From Enhydrobacter aerosaccus (GTDB lineage: Bacteria; Pseudomonadota; Alphaproteobacteria; Reyranellales; Reyranellaceae): a stretch of DNA of 50,048 nucleotides. This document shows, piece after piece, positions 16,853 through 25,258 of this stretch; position 1 is the stretch's first letter, and each line of letters begins with the position of its first letter. The translations under genes and the position numbers were made by a program. Under the pieces are notes generated by a model that made no database searches, was not told the origin of the DNA, and saw nothing but the letters and a program-made list of their open reading frames with translations. The stretch lies in NCBI GenBank assembly GCA_903839865.1, contig CAIMEE010000072.1:1-50048 (forward strand), in the 5' to 3' direction.

Positions 16853-17286
16853 CCGCCCACTCCGGCGAGGCGCATCAAGGCGACGGTCGCGATTCCGGCA
16901 CCCATGAACACGACGGTCGCGATCAACGAGCGCCGCGACAGGCGCGACAGGCCACAGACACCGTGTCCGCTCGTACATCCGCCGCCCAGCCGGGTGCCGT
17001 AGCCGACCAGGAGACCGGCCACGACGAGCAAGGCGGCGGAACCTGGCATGCGGACAAGAACGTCCCCCTGCAGCCCGTTCAGGATCGCCGCGCCGATCGG
17101 CAATCCCGCCACGAACGCCACGGCGATCCAGCGCGGGGCACCCGACGCCGTGAAGCCTAGGGCACGCGCGGCGAGTCCGCTGACACCGGCGATCCGCCCG
17201 AGTCCCAGCAGCATGATGGCTCCGGCGAGCCCGATCAGAAGCCCCCCGCCGAATCCGGCGAGAGGGCGAGCGGTTTCCCAAGCCAT
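16849..17286 (-). CDS. YeeE/YedE family sulfur-compound transporter, N-terminal-half protein
   Basis: A 145-residue membrane protein of the DUF395/YeeE type with about four hydrophobic segments. The signature [17 protein letters not shown] (101-117) holds C104 and C111, the cysteines expected at the conduction site for thiosulfate or a related sulfur species. It is coupled by ATGA to the second half-gene. No sulfurtransferase, rhodanese or ArsR regulator (the usual BigR-type neighbours) is adjacent. Confidence 0.9.
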   Translation of the reverse strand: MAWETARPLAGFGGGLLIGLAGAIMLLGLGRIAGVSGLAARALGFTASGAPRWIAVAFVAGLPIGAAILNGLQGDVLVRMPGSAALLVVAGLLVGYGTRLGGGCTSGHGVCGLSRLSRRSLIATVVFMGAGIATVALMRLAGVGG

Positions 17287-17308
17287 CGACCTACTCCGTA
17301 AAAATGAG

Positions 17309-18814
17309 TTAGCGCTCGCGCACGAAGATCGTCACCTGATCGTCGCCGTAGGCCCGGCGCCATCCCGGCAGTTTCTCGAGCAGCTTGTTCGCGGCCCAAT
17401 CCTTGTCGAGCAGGGTCCATTCGATCCTGTACTCGTCGAGCGTCTTCTCGAGCGATTCGCTGCCGCGCGCGCCGGTCAGGTGCGAGTAGCGTGTGATGAA
17501 GTCGCCGCCGTACAATTCGCCGCGCCCGTCGATGAAGGTCGGGATGCCGGCGTGGATCAGCGGACCGCCGTAGTTCCAGGAGTTGAACACGCGGCCCTTC
17601 AGCAGGCCGTTGTTGCGCGCGTAGTCGAGAGCCGACTGCGGCACCACCTGGGCGGGCGGCGTGATGCCGGCGAAACGGATCATGCCGGCGGCGAACACGA
17701 CGGCGAAGGCGAACGCCGCCACGATGGCCCCTGAGCCCGCAGGGCGCGCCAGCGCCGTGACACGGCGCATCAGGGCGTTCTCCGGGACCGCATCCGGCTG
17801 CAGCGATGGAAATTGCCGCGCCAGGACCGGCGCGATCACCAGCGGCAGGAAGGTCGCCAGCAATTCGGCATTGCGCGCGTAGCGCAGGAAGAGGTGCGTG
17901 AGCCCCAGCACGATCAGCAGGCGGACCAGCGGCAGCTTCACGCCGCGCGACAGCGCGAGATAGAGCGCGATCAGCAGGATCAGCTCCTGCATGGGCTGGC
18001 TCTGGAAATTAGGCGGCTTCCATTCCGCAATGCTGGAGAGCGCGTCGCCGAGGCCGAAAATGCGCATCGTCACCAGGATCGATTCGGGACCGTAGGGCGT
18101 GACGCAGGCCACGAGCACCGAGGCCACTCCGAACTTCAACCAGCCGAGGAACAGCGCCTTGCGCTCCACCGCATCCCTCGCGCCGACCAGCGCGTCGAGC
18201 GCGAAGGCGCCGGCCATCAGGATGCCGAGCGTGAAGCCGCCGTGCAGGTTGGCCCAGGCCAGCATCGCCAGCAGCAGCAGCGGATGCGGCGCGCGGCGTT
18301 CCTCGACGGCGCGCACGAGGCCCGCGATCCAGATCAGGGTGACCGGGAACGCCAGCACATGCGGGCGCGCCAGGAAATGCGGCTCCATCATCACCAGCCC
18401 CGCCGCGGTGAACAGGATCGCCACCGGCGCCTTGAGGTCGCGCAACAGCAGGCGCAACAGGATCGTGAAGGTGGCGGCGACGGCCGCGGCAGCAAGCGCG
18501 GTCACGCCGCCCCAGCCGCCGGCGTGATAGGCGGCCGTCAGCAGGAGCTGCGACAGCCACTCCTTGGCGATCCAGGGCTGGCCGGTGAAGGTGAAAGAGA
18601 AGGTGTCGACGTGGGGCATCGCCCGGTTGGCGACGATCCAGTCGCCGACGGCGATATGCCAATGCGTGTCGGGATCGGCCAGCAGCGGCAGACCGTTCGC
18701 GTTCATCAGGAACAGGAAGATCACGAGACCCGCGATCAACGGCCAGGACAAGCTCCACGTCGCGCGTACGCGATGCTCTTCGCCAGAATGGGAAAGGCCG
18801 GAAATAACGGCCAT
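17309..18814 (-). CDS. Large polytopic membrane protein, GT-C glycosyltransferase-like
   Basis: A 501-residue protein with about 10-12 membrane segments and a soluble C-terminal domain (from about residue 390). The first large loop after helix 1 contains [17 protein letters not shown], with D47 and D49 placed like the acidic pair of lipid-linked-sugar GT-C enzymes (ArnT/PMT type). The start is set at ATG 18814 because GGAG lies 7 bases upstream; the 33 codons before it are not convincing. The end has [13 protein letters not shown] and EWTLLDKDW. Role in cell-surface glycan modification is inferred from fold only. Confidence 0.75.
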   Translation of the reverse strand: MAVISGLSHSGEEHRVRATWSLSWPLIAGLVIFLFLMNANGLPLLADPDTHWHIAVGDWIVANRAMPHVDTFSFTFTGQPWIAKEWLSQLLLTAAYHAGGWGGVTALAAAAVAATFTILLRLLLRDLKAPVAILFTAAGLVMMEPHFLARPHVLAFPVTLIWIAGLVRAVEERRAPHPLLLLAMLAWANLHGGFTLGILMAGAFALDALVGARDAVERKALFLGWLKFGVASVLVACVTPYGPESILVTMRIFGLGDALSSIAEWKPPNFQSQPMQELILLIALYLALSRGVKLPLVRLLIVLGLTHLFLRYARNAELLATFLPLVIAPVLARQFPSLQPDAVPENALMRRVTALARPAGSGAIVAAFAFAVVFAAGMIRFAGITPPAQVVPQSALDYARNNGLLKGRVFNSWNYGGPLIHAGIPTFIDGRGELYGGDFITRYSHLTGARGSESLEKTLDEYRIEWTLLDKDWAANKLLEKLPGWRRAYGDDQVTIFVRER

Positions 18815-18963
18815 CGGTTGCTCCAAATGACTAAGAAACGGCAATAATCCATTGATATACAATATTTTTAGGGATTGCGCCACTCCCCCACAGAAAACCC
18901 CCCGCAACTTCAAGGGGTTATCGGCGTTGGGGTCGAACGTTTATGACTAACGGGAGATGACGA

Positions 18964-19224
18964 ATGGCGAAGAAGACAATCGTCGGCCAGGTGGCCGGCA
19001 CGGTGAGCGACGCGGTGGCAAGCGCGATCGATGCGATCGCCCATCCGATGACGACGGCGTCCAAGGCCCGCAAGGCGATGAGCAAGTCGGTCACCTCCAC
19101 CAAACGCAAGGTCGCCGTGAAGAAGAAGGCCGCGAAAAAGGCGGTGAAGAAAGCCGCTTCGAAGACCAAGCGCGCCGTGAAGAAGGTCGCGAAGAAGGCA
19201 GCGAAGAAAGTCCGCCGCCGCTAG
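18964..19224 (+). CDS. Lysine/alanine-rich histone H1-like protein
   Basis: An 86-residue basic protein. Residues 1-36 are an ordinary short region (KKTIVGQVAGTVSDAVASAIDAIAHP) that could form an amphipathic helix. From about 37 onward it is almost entirely K, A, R, V and T in KKAAKK-type repeats, ending VRRR, like the C-terminal domain of histone H1 and bacterial H1-like nucleoid proteins. GGGAG precedes ATG 18964 by about 7 bases. It probably coats DNA or RNA. It is 47 bp upstream of the OsmC-like gene on the same strand and divergent from the GT-C-like gene. Confidence 0.8.
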   Translation: MAKKTIVGQVAGTVSDAVASAIDAIAHPMTTASKARKAMSKSVTSTKRKVAVKKKAAKKAVKKAASKTKRAVKKVAKKAAKKVRRR

Positions 19225-19271
19225 ACTGGTTCCCGCGCCCGGCCTTGCCGGCGCGCGGGACCGGAGGCGGC

Positions 19272-19664
19272 ATGGCACACTCGACGGCAAGCATCGGGAC
19301 GGTCGACTACGCGACCACCATCGTGACGGGGGCGCACGCGCCGCATACGCTCCAGGCCGACGAAGGGCCGGAACTGGGCGGGAAAGACAGCGGCCCCGCC
19401 CCGTACGACCTTCTCACCTCGGCGCTGGGCGCCTGCACCGTGATCACCTTGCGCATGTACGCCGAGCGCAAGCAGTGGCCGGTCACGTCGGTAGAAGCCA
19501 AGATCCATTACATTCGCGAAGGCGATGCGGAGCACATCGAGCGCACCCTGTTCATTGCTGGCGCGGACGCCGAGCAGAAAAAGCGCATGGCAGAAATCGC
19601 CGAGCGCACGCCGGTGACCTTGACCCTGAAGAAGAGTATGCCGATCACCACAACGCTCGGCTGA
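19272..19664 (+). CDS. OsmC family protein lacking the second conserved cysteine
   Basis: A 130-residue OsmC/Ohr-fold protein. The peroxidatic-type cysteine C55 is in LGACTVITLRMYAERK, but the partner position, normally in a CPV motif, reads ERTPVTLTLKKS with T113. Classical OsmC/Ohr enzymes reduce organic hydroperoxides with a two-cysteine cycle, so this member probably uses another thiol or has a different function. GGAGG precedes ATG 19272. It is followed by an LLM oxidoreductase gene after 9 bp. Confidence 0.9.
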   Translation: MAHSTASIGTVDYATTIVTGAHAPHTLQADEGPELGGKDSGPAPYDLLTSALGACTVITLRMYAERKQWPVTSVEAKIHYIREGDAEHIERTLFIAGADAEQKKRMAEIAERTPVTLTLKKSMPITTTLG

Positions 19665-19673
19665 GGGGACATC

Positions 19674-20627
19674 ATGCATATCGGCTTTTCCGCTCCGACA
19701 GCGGGCCCGCTCGCGGCACTCGACCCGCTGACCGAACTCTGCACCGGCGCCGAAGCGCTGGGCTACGACTACGCGACCTTCAGCGATCACGTCGTGATCC
19801 CGACCGACATCAGTTCGCCCTACCCGTACAGCGCGACCGGCGAGTTCACCAACGCCGGCACCGGGGAGCGCAACGAGCAGCTGATCGAGCTCGCGTTCGT
19901 GGCCGCGCGCACCACGAAGCTCCGCCTCGTCACCTCGGTGATGGTGGTGCCGCACAGGCCGGCCGTGCTCGCCGCCAAGCAGCTCGCCACCATCGACGTG
20001 CTGTCAGGGGGCCGCGTGACGCTCGGCATCGGCGCGGGCTGGATGAAGGAGGAGTTCGAGGCGCTGGGCACGCCACCGTTCGAGCAACGCGGCAAGGTGA
20101 CCGACGAATACATCGCGGCGTTCCGCGAGCTCTGGACCAACGACAAGCCAACGTACTCGGGCGAGTTCGTGAAGTTCGACAAGATCTCCTTTGCGCCCAA
20201 GCCCGCGCAGAAGGGCGGCATCCCGATCTGGATCGGCGGCGAGTCGGGCCCCGCCCTGCGACGCACCGCGAAGACCGGCGACGCCTGGTATCCGATTCCC
20301 AACAATCCCGCCTTCCCTCTCGACAGTCTCGCGCGCTACTCCGCCTCGGTCGCGCGGCTTCGTCAGATGACGGCGGAAGCCGGCCGCGATCCCAAGGCCG
20401 TGGGCCTCACGATCCGCTTCCCGCGCTATGGCGCGGGCGTGGCGGAAAAAGCCGGCGACGGCGAGCGCCGCCTGTTCTCCGGCTCGAACGCCGACATCGC
20501 AAACGACATCAAGGCGCTCGCCGCACTGGGCGTCGGCGCAATCGACATGGGCTTCGGCGGCACGACGGTGCCGGAAATCCTGGCCGAGATGAAGCGCTTC
20601 AAGTCCGAGGTGATGGCGCGTCTGTAA
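19674..20627 (+). CDS. LLM class F420-dependent-type oxidoreductase
   Basis: A 317-residue luciferase-like (TIM-barrel) oxidoreductase. Visible family features are MHIGFSAPTAGP at the start, the ATFSDHVVIP loop, and LSGGRVTLGIGAGWMKEEFEALG (about 107-129), which matches the TIGR03619-type subgroup. Whether it uses F420 or FMN cannot be decided from sequence by eye; no F420 biosynthesis gene is in the window. GAGGGG precedes ATG 19674. It closes the H1-like/OsmC/LLM run and is followed by the palindrome-rich gap. Confidence 0.9.
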   Translation: MHIGFSAPTAGPLAALDPLTELCTGAEALGYDYATFSDHVVIPTDISSPYPYSATGEFTNAGTGERNEQLIELAFVAARTTKLRLVTSVMVVPHRPAVLAAKQLATIDVLSGGRVTLGIGAGWMKEEFEALGTPPFEQRGKVTDEYIAAFRELWTNDKPTYSGEFVKFDKISFAPKPAQKGGIPIWIGGESGPALRRTAKTGDAWYPIPNNPAFPLDSLARYSASVARLRQMTAEAGRDPKAVGLTIRFPRYGAGVAEKAGDGERRLFSGSNADIANDIKALAALGVGAIDMGFGGTTVPEILAEMKRFKSEVMARL

Positions 20628-21005
20628 CCGGACAGGTCCGTCTCAAGCGGGCCAACATTATAGCGCCAGTAACGACCGTAATAGGGGACTGACGGCAACG
20701 CGCCTATGGTCGAGCCTATGTTGGCTCTTCTTCAAAAGGCGGATCGCAATCCTCCCTCTGGAGTCACTGCATCTGCCGGCAATTGCAATGCATGCACCCG
20801 CTCGCGAGAAACTCGCGAGGCCTCGCGAGGAATGGGCTTGGATGCAGGCGGGCCAACGATATCGGGCAATCCTCGCGAGGCGCGGATTTTTCGTCGGGCA
20901 ATCCTCAGGAAATTCATGAGGCTCATGAAGAATCGGCTTCGATGCCGATGGCATCGGACTCCGAGGGGATTCCTCATGAGTCCGGGCTTTTCGGATGAAG
21001 CGCGT
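20628..21005. other. Non-coding gap, the only one above 300 bp
   Basis: No credible gene on either strand; frames running through it are extensions of antisense shadows. The first 150 bp look ordinary, with a small hairpin CGGAC-AG-GTCCG just after the LLM stop. The right two-thirds is the palindrome cluster described separately. It separates two convergent genes, so no promoter is required here. Confidence 0.7.
20779..20984. repeat. Dense cluster of perfect palindromes and short direct repeats
   Basis: Within about 205 bp there are GCAATTGC (20779), TGCATGCA (20789), CTCGCGAG four times (20801, 20812, 20822, 20872), CGATATCG (20857) and CTCATGAG (20973). Two adjacent CTCGCGAG copies join as an 18-bp perfect palindrome, CTCGCGAGGCCTCGCGAG (20812-20829). 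There are also hairpins CATGAG-G-CTCATG (20915-20927), CGATGCC-GAT-GGCATCG (20940-20956) and CGGACTC...GAGTCCG (20955-20984), and a direct repeat TCGGGCAATCCTC (20862 and 20894). This is not a CRISPR array, as spacing and units are irregular. Function unknown. Confidence 0.8.
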
Positions 21006-21725
21006 CTAGAGTTTGCCGCCCGCCTTCTTCCAGGCCTCGTAGTCCCGCTTGGCCTCGTCGCCCGCGACCGGGAACAGGCCCTTCAGCGAGCGGCCCTTGG
21101 CGACCTCGAGCTCGGCCCAGCCTTCGTAGTGGTAGTTCTTGAAGGCCTCTTCAGCCACGGCCTCAACGATGTCGGGCGGGATCACCAGCACGGCGTCGCG
21201 ATCGCCGACCACGATATCGCCGGGATAGACCGCCACGCCCCCGCAGCCGATCGGCAGCTGGAGATCGACCGGCCGATGCGCGATCGGCGACGGCGGCGAG
21301 GACGGGCGGCGGTGATACGCCGGCAGTCCGGTCTTGAAGACGCCGTTGGTGTCGCGGAAGCCGCCGTCGGTCACGATGCCCGCCGCGCCGCGCGCCCTGA
21401 GGCGGCCGATGTAGAGATCGCCGGCCGACGCCGCGCGCGAGTCGCCGCGGCTGTCGATCATCAGCACGTGGCCGGGCGGGCATTCTTCCATCGCCTGCGG
21501 CTGGACCATCGAGCGGCTGGTCGACGTCGGTCCGTCCTTGTCGTCGCGCGAGGGGATGAAGCGCATGGTGAAGGCGATGCCCACCATCGCGGGCTGCTCG
21601 GGCCGCATCGGCCAGACGTCGAACAATGTCATGTTCTTGAGGCCGCGCCGGTTCAGCACGCCGGTCAGGGTCGAGGTGCCGACTTTCGCCAGCACCTCGC
21701 GCAGGTCCTTCGAGAGCTCGGCCAT
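21006..21725 (-). CDS. RraA-like family protein (HMG/CHA aldolase superfamily)
   Basis: A 239-residue protein of the RraA/4-hydroxy-4-methyl-2-oxoglutarate aldolase superfamily. The metal and substrate signature is visible as GDSRAASAGDLYIGRLRARG followed by IVTDGGFRDT, where the arginine-aspartate pair (RD) normally positions the substrate and metal. Members split hydroxyacids to pyruvate or, in RraA proper, bind RNase E. The C-terminus is longer than in RraA (about 160 residues), favouring a catabolic enzyme. It lies 3 bp after a second family member on the same strand. Confidence 0.9.
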   Translation of the reverse strand: MAELSKDLREVLAKVGTSTLTGVLNRRGLKNMTLFDVWPMRPEQPAMVGIAFTMRFIPSRDDKDGPTSTSRSMVQPQAMEECPPGHVLMIDSRGDSRAASAGDLYIGRLRARGAAGIVTDGGFRDTNGVFKTGLPAYHRRPSSPPSPIAHRPVDLQLPIGCGGVAVYPGDIVVGDRDAVLVIPPDIVEAVAEEAFKNYHYEGWAELEVAKGRSLKGLFPVAGDEAKRDYEAWKKAGGKL

Positions 21726-21728
21726 GTG

Positions 21729-22472
21729 TTAGCTCTTCTTGGCCGTATACGCGCCGCCCGAATTGGCCGCGCGCACCTCGGCGGCGGTCTTGGCCTTGCG
21801 GATGACCTCGAGGCGGCGCGCCTCGTCGTCGAGCATCGCCTTGGCGTTCTTCACCACCGCCGGCGCATGGTGCGGCGGAAACTTCACCGCGCCGTTCTCG
21901 TCCATGTGGAGGAGATCGCCCGGCGCCACGTCCATGCCGCCCACCGAGACCGGCACGTTGATCGACTGCACCGCCATCTCGCCGTGACCCGCGGTGACGC
22001 CACCCAGCATGTACTGGAACTTGAGCTTGCGGATCGCGTCGACGTCGCGGCTCGGGCCGTTCGAGAGCATGCCGATGCAGCCCACCGCCATCATCGAGCT
22101 CACCATCATCTCGCCCGCGAGGCCCGCCTTCTGCAGGATGCCGTCCGGCCACTTCTGCTGGATGACCAGCACGGTCGGCTTCTTGGTCTTCTCCTTCATC
22201 GCCTCGAGCGCATCGAGCACGTCCATGAAGGACAGGCGCCCGGAGTAATTCGGGTCGGGCATGCCGTAGACGCAGGTGACGGCGTAGCCGACAGTCGGCC
22301 CGAGCTCGGGATAGATGCAGCGGATCGAGGTGTCGGTGTACCAGTTCTCGGTCCAGGGATTGTACAGGCCGAGGCACAGGGGATTCTTCGGATAGGTCGC
22401 CACCACGTTGGTGATGGTGGGCGTGTCGATCTTGCGCAGCTCGGCAAAGATCTCGTCGGACAACTCGGCCAT
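21729..22472 (-). CDS. RraA-like family protein, divergent paralogue
   Basis: A 247-residue paralogue of the neighbouring RraA-like protein. The corresponding signature reads AGEMMVSSMMAVGCIGMLSN followed by GPSRDVDAI, so the RD pair is kept but the surrounding glycines differ. ATG 22472 gives MAELSDEIF, parallel to the MAELSKDLR start of the paralogue, and a GGGG lies 9 bases upstream; starts at 22481 and 22493 are also possible. The two probably arose by duplication and may act as a hetero-oligomer. Confidence 0.87.
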   Translation of the reverse strand: MAELSDEIFAELRKIDTPTITNVVATYPKNPLCLGLYNPWTENWYTDTSIRCIYPELGPTVGYAVTCVYGMPDPNYSGRLSFMDVLDALEAMKEKTKKPTVLVIQQKWPDGILQKAGLAGEMMVSSMMAVGCIGMLSNGPSRDVDAIRKLKFQYMLGGVTAGHGEMAVQSINVPVSVGGMDVAPGDLLHMDENGAVKFPPHHAPAVVKNAKAMLDDEARRLEVIRKAKTAAEVRAANSGGAYTAKKS

Positions 22473-22553
22473 TTCGGACATTTCCCCTTTCATTACGGAA
22501 CGGGGACTATTCTCGATGGGCCGTACCTCGCTCGCAAGGCCGGAAGCGGTCGC

Positions 22554-23300
22554 CTAGCGATAGTTGGCGGTGCTGGCGGAATGCGGCTGATAGCGCGGAT
22601 CGTAGCCGGTGGGCTCGCACCAGTTCATGCGCTGCAGCGGCACGCGCTGGGCATTGGCCACCATGGCGGCTGCATCGCGGTCGATGCAGCGCGCGGCGGC
22701 AGCGTTATAGACCGGGGCCATCAGGCCGGCCTGGTCGTGGCCGGCGCCCAGGACATGGCCGAACTCGTGCATCAGGAAGCCTGCCAGGTCGCGGCCGCCG
22801 ATGCGGTCGCCGATAACGTAGACGAAGCCGTCATGGCCATTGCCGACGGTGACGGCGAGCGCATGCGCACCCTCGCCCTTCTGGGCGATCGGGTGGCGGC
22901 TGTCGACCAGGGCCACGATCCAGGCGCCGTCGCGGCGCAGGCGGGCGATGTCCTGGGAATTGGCGTTTTGCGGGAGGGTGCGGGCGCGGAACTGCACGTT
23001 GCCGTTCAGCACGTAGTTCCACTGACGCATCGCCGAGACGATCGCCCGGCGCTGGGCGTCCGGGAAATCGGGGTCGACGTAGAGCGCGATGGTCCGGCCA
23101 CTCGACGCGGGCTGGGCATGGTCGGTGTACTGGTAAGGTGGCAGCGGCTGACGGGCGGAGCCGTTGTTGCCGGCGTAGCGATCGTCCTGGCCGTAGGGGC
23201 TGGCGGCGTAGGCGGAGAGCGCAAAGGCCGCAATCAGAAGGGCAAGACCACTCGCGAGAAGGACCGAAATCACACGTGGCAGGCGCACCGCACTCTCCAT
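22554..23300 (-). CDS. Secreted matrixin-like zinc metalloprotease
   Basis: A 248-residue protein with an N-terminal hydrophobic signal or anchor (VISVLLASGLALLIAAFALSAYA). The extended zinc motif HEFGHVLGAGHD gives H178, E179, H182 and H188, and a Met-turn candidate follows at M194 (AGLMAPVY), the matrixin (M10A) pattern. It is likely exported to the periplasm or beyond. No propeptide cysteine switch is seen. It is a single minus-strand gene, 81 bp upstream of the RraA-like pair, with no secretion genes nearby. Confidence 0.88.
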   Translation of the reverse strand: MESAVRLPRVISVLLASGLALLIAAFALSAYAASPYGQDDRYAGNNGSARQPLPPYQYTDHAQPASSGRTIALYVDPDFPDAQRRAIVSAMRQWNYVLNGNVQFRARTLPQNANSQDIARLRRDGAWIVALVDSRHPIAQKGEGAHALAVTVGNGHDGFVYVIGDRIGGRDLAGFLMHEFGHVLGAGHDQAGLMAPVYNAAAARCIDRDAAAMVANAQRVPLQRMNWCEPTGYDPRYQPHSASTANYR

Positions 23301-23405
23301 AGCGGCGGCGCGGGATTGTGGGGGCCCCGAGGCGGCGCTCTAAACGAACCTACGCCGGATTGGGTTGCACCATCCCCGCAGCGAGTTCCGAATAATGCCT
23401 TGCCT

Positions 23406-24365
23406 TTATTCGACCATCATTCCGGCCTCGCGCACGATCGGTGCGTAGCGGGTGCGCTCGGCCTGGATAAAGTCCGCGAACTCTTGCGGTGTGCTGGCGA
23501 CAACATCGCCGCCCTGCTGGGCGACGACCCCCGTCACGGCACTGGAGTGAGCGGCCTTGACGACCGCTGCGCTGAGTTTCTCGAGGATCTGGTTCGGCAT
23601 GCCCTTCGGGCCGACAAGGCCGTACCAGGCAACGGACTGGTATCCGGGCACTCCCGCCTCGTCGACGGTCGGAACGTCGCGGTAGCTTTCGCTGCGCTTC
23701 CTGGAGGAAACCGCAAGCGCCCTCACCTGTCCCGACGTCACCTGGCCCGGCGACGTCGGCTGGATGATCATCATGTCGACGTTGCCGGCGATCAGGTCCT
23801 GCAGCGCGGGGTTGCCGCCCTTGTAGGGGACGTGGGTCATCGTGAGACTGGCCATATGCGTGAACAGCGCCCCGGCGAAATGCTGCGACGAGCCGTTGCC
23901 GCCCGAGGCGTAGGTCATCGGCGGGCTGGCCTTCTTCGCCAGCGCCAGCAGCTCGACCAGTGTTTTCGCCGGCACCTTGGGGTTCACCATCACGAGCTGC
24001 GGGAAGGTGGCGATCAGGCTGATCGGCGTGAAGTCCTTGTCACTGTCGAACGGCAGGCGCTTGTAGACCAACGGGTTGGTCGCGTGGCCCATGGCCACCA
24101 GTTCGAGCGTGTAGCCGTCACCCGGAGACTTGGCCACGATCTCCGAAGCGATCACGCCGTTGGCGCCGGTGCGATTGTCACTGACCACCGGCTGGCCCCA
24201 CGCCTCGGTCAGCTGCTGGCCAATCGCGCGCGCGAGCAGATCGGTGGTGCCGCCCGCGGCAAACGGGATGATCATGCGGATCTGCCTGTCGGGATACTGC
24301 TGGGCGCCCGCGCCCAACGGCAGCAGCGCCGGCGCAGCCAGAAGCGCGCGTCGTGACAGGCTCAT
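23406..24365 (-). CDS. Bug family (tripartite tricarboxylate type) solute-binding protein
   Basis: A 319-residue periplasmic binding protein. The signal region MSLSRRALLAAPALLPLGAGA contains a paired arginine, compatible with Tat or Sec export. Bug signatures are YPDRQIRMIIPFAAGGTTDLLAR and DNRTGANGVIASEIVAKSPGDGYTL. Bug proteins bind carboxylates, aromatic acids or amino acids, often without an adjacent TctAB membrane pair, as here. ATG 24365 overlaps the TauD-like stop (ATGA), so binding protein and dioxygenase are made together and probably share a substrate. Confidence 0.92.
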   Translation of the reverse strand: MSLSRRALLAAPALLPLGAGAQQYPDRQIRMIIPFAAGGTTDLLARAIGQQLTEAWGQPVVSDNRTGANGVIASEIVAKSPGDGYTLELVAMGHATNPLVYKRLPFDSDKDFTPISLIATFPQLVMVNPKVPAKTLVELLALAKKASPPMTYASGGNGSSQHFAGALFTHMASLTMTHVPYKGGNPALQDLIAGNVDMMIIQPTSPGQVTSGQVRALAVSSRKRSESYRDVPTVDEAGVPGYQSVAWYGLVGPKGMPNQILEKLSAAVVKAAHSSAVTGVVAQQGGDVVASTPQEFADFIQAERTRYAPIVREAGMMVE

Positions 24366-25213
24366 TGCAGGTAATATCCCGAGGGCGTGCCCTTCACCGT
24401 GGTGCGCTCGAGGTGGCGGGTCTCGCCTTCCGGATAGTCGCCCAGCGCGATGTGCATCGTGCAGCGGTTGTCCCACATCACGATGTCGTCCTGCTGCCAC
24501 TGGTGGCGATAGACGAATTGCGGCCGCGTCGCATGCCGCACCAGATAGTCGAGGAGTGGCTTGCTCTCCTCGGGAGTCATGTCGACGAGGCAGGAGACCT
24601 TGTCGCCTACATACAGCGCCTTCCGGCCGGTCTCGGGATGCACACGCACCAGCGGCTGCGCGATCGGCGGATTGATCGCACTCTGCTCGCGCTCGCGCGC
24701 GGTGTTGGGATCGAGCACCTTTCGACGGCCGGTATGGATACCGTGCAGCGGCTCGATCATCTTCTTCATGCCGTCCGACAAGGCGTCGTAGGCCATGTAC
24801 ATGTTGGTGAACATAGTGTCGCCGCCGACCGACGGAATGGTGATGCCGCGCAGCAGCGAGCCCAGCGACGGCTCCAGCGTGAAGGACATGTCGGAGTGCC
24901 ACTGCTGGCCGGTGTACTTGGATGCCGACTCCTTGCCGTCCTCTTCCGGAATGTTGGTGACCAGCAGCAGCTCGGGATACTCGGGATGGCGGTCGCGCGG
25001 CAGGCTGTCGTGCCGGTCGAGCTCGCCGAAGCGGCGGCTGAAGGCGATGTGCTGCTCGCGGGTGATCTTCTGCTTGCGGAACAGCAGGATGCCCTTCTCC
25101 AGGAACGTCCGGTGGATCTGGTCGAACTCGGAGTTGCTCAGCGTCTGCGAAAGGTCGACGCCCTGGATCTCGGCGCCGAGCGCATACGACAAGGGTCTGA
25201 CGGTGATCGGCAT
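24362..25213 (-). CDS. TauD/TfdA-type Fe(II)/2-oxoglutarate dioxygenase
   Basis: A 283-residue dioxygenase. The iron ligands are H106 and D108 (QQWHSDMSF) with distal H254 (TMHIALGDY), and the 2-oxoglutarate arginine is R266 or R270 in RHLERTTV. The family oxidises sulfonates (taurine), phenoxyacetates or other small acids. No sulfonate ABC system is next to it; instead it is coupled to a Bug binding protein. It is divergent from the enoyl-CoA hydratase-like gene across 100 bp. Confidence 0.93.
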   Translation of the reverse strand: MPITVRPLSYALGAEIQGVDLSQTLSNSEFDQIHRTFLEKGILLFRKQKITREQHIAFSRRFGELDRHDSLPRDRHPEYPELLLVTNIPEEDGKESASKYTGQQWHSDMSFTLEPSLGSLLRGITIPSVGGDTMFTNMYMAYDALSDGMKKMIEPLHGIHTGRRKVLDPNTAREREQSAINPPIAQPLVRVHPETGRKALYVGDKVSCLVDMTPEESKPLLDYLVRHATRPQFVYRHQWQQDDIVMWDNRCTMHIALGDYPEGETRHLERTTVKGTPSGYYLQ

Positions 25214-25258
25214 GGCGGCCTCGTTAAAATGACATCGATAAACTACTGCAAGTCGCCC

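Noticed and set aside
20801-20880. CTCGCGAG repeats as a CRISPR array
   Set aside because: Units are 8-10 bp, spacing is irregular (11, 10, 50 bp) and there are no cas genes.
20706-24356. Open frame of about 1200 codons on the plus strand
   Set aside because: It runs through the palindrome gap and antisense to the RraA pair, the matrixin gene and the Bug gene, all of which have clear motifs on the minus strand.
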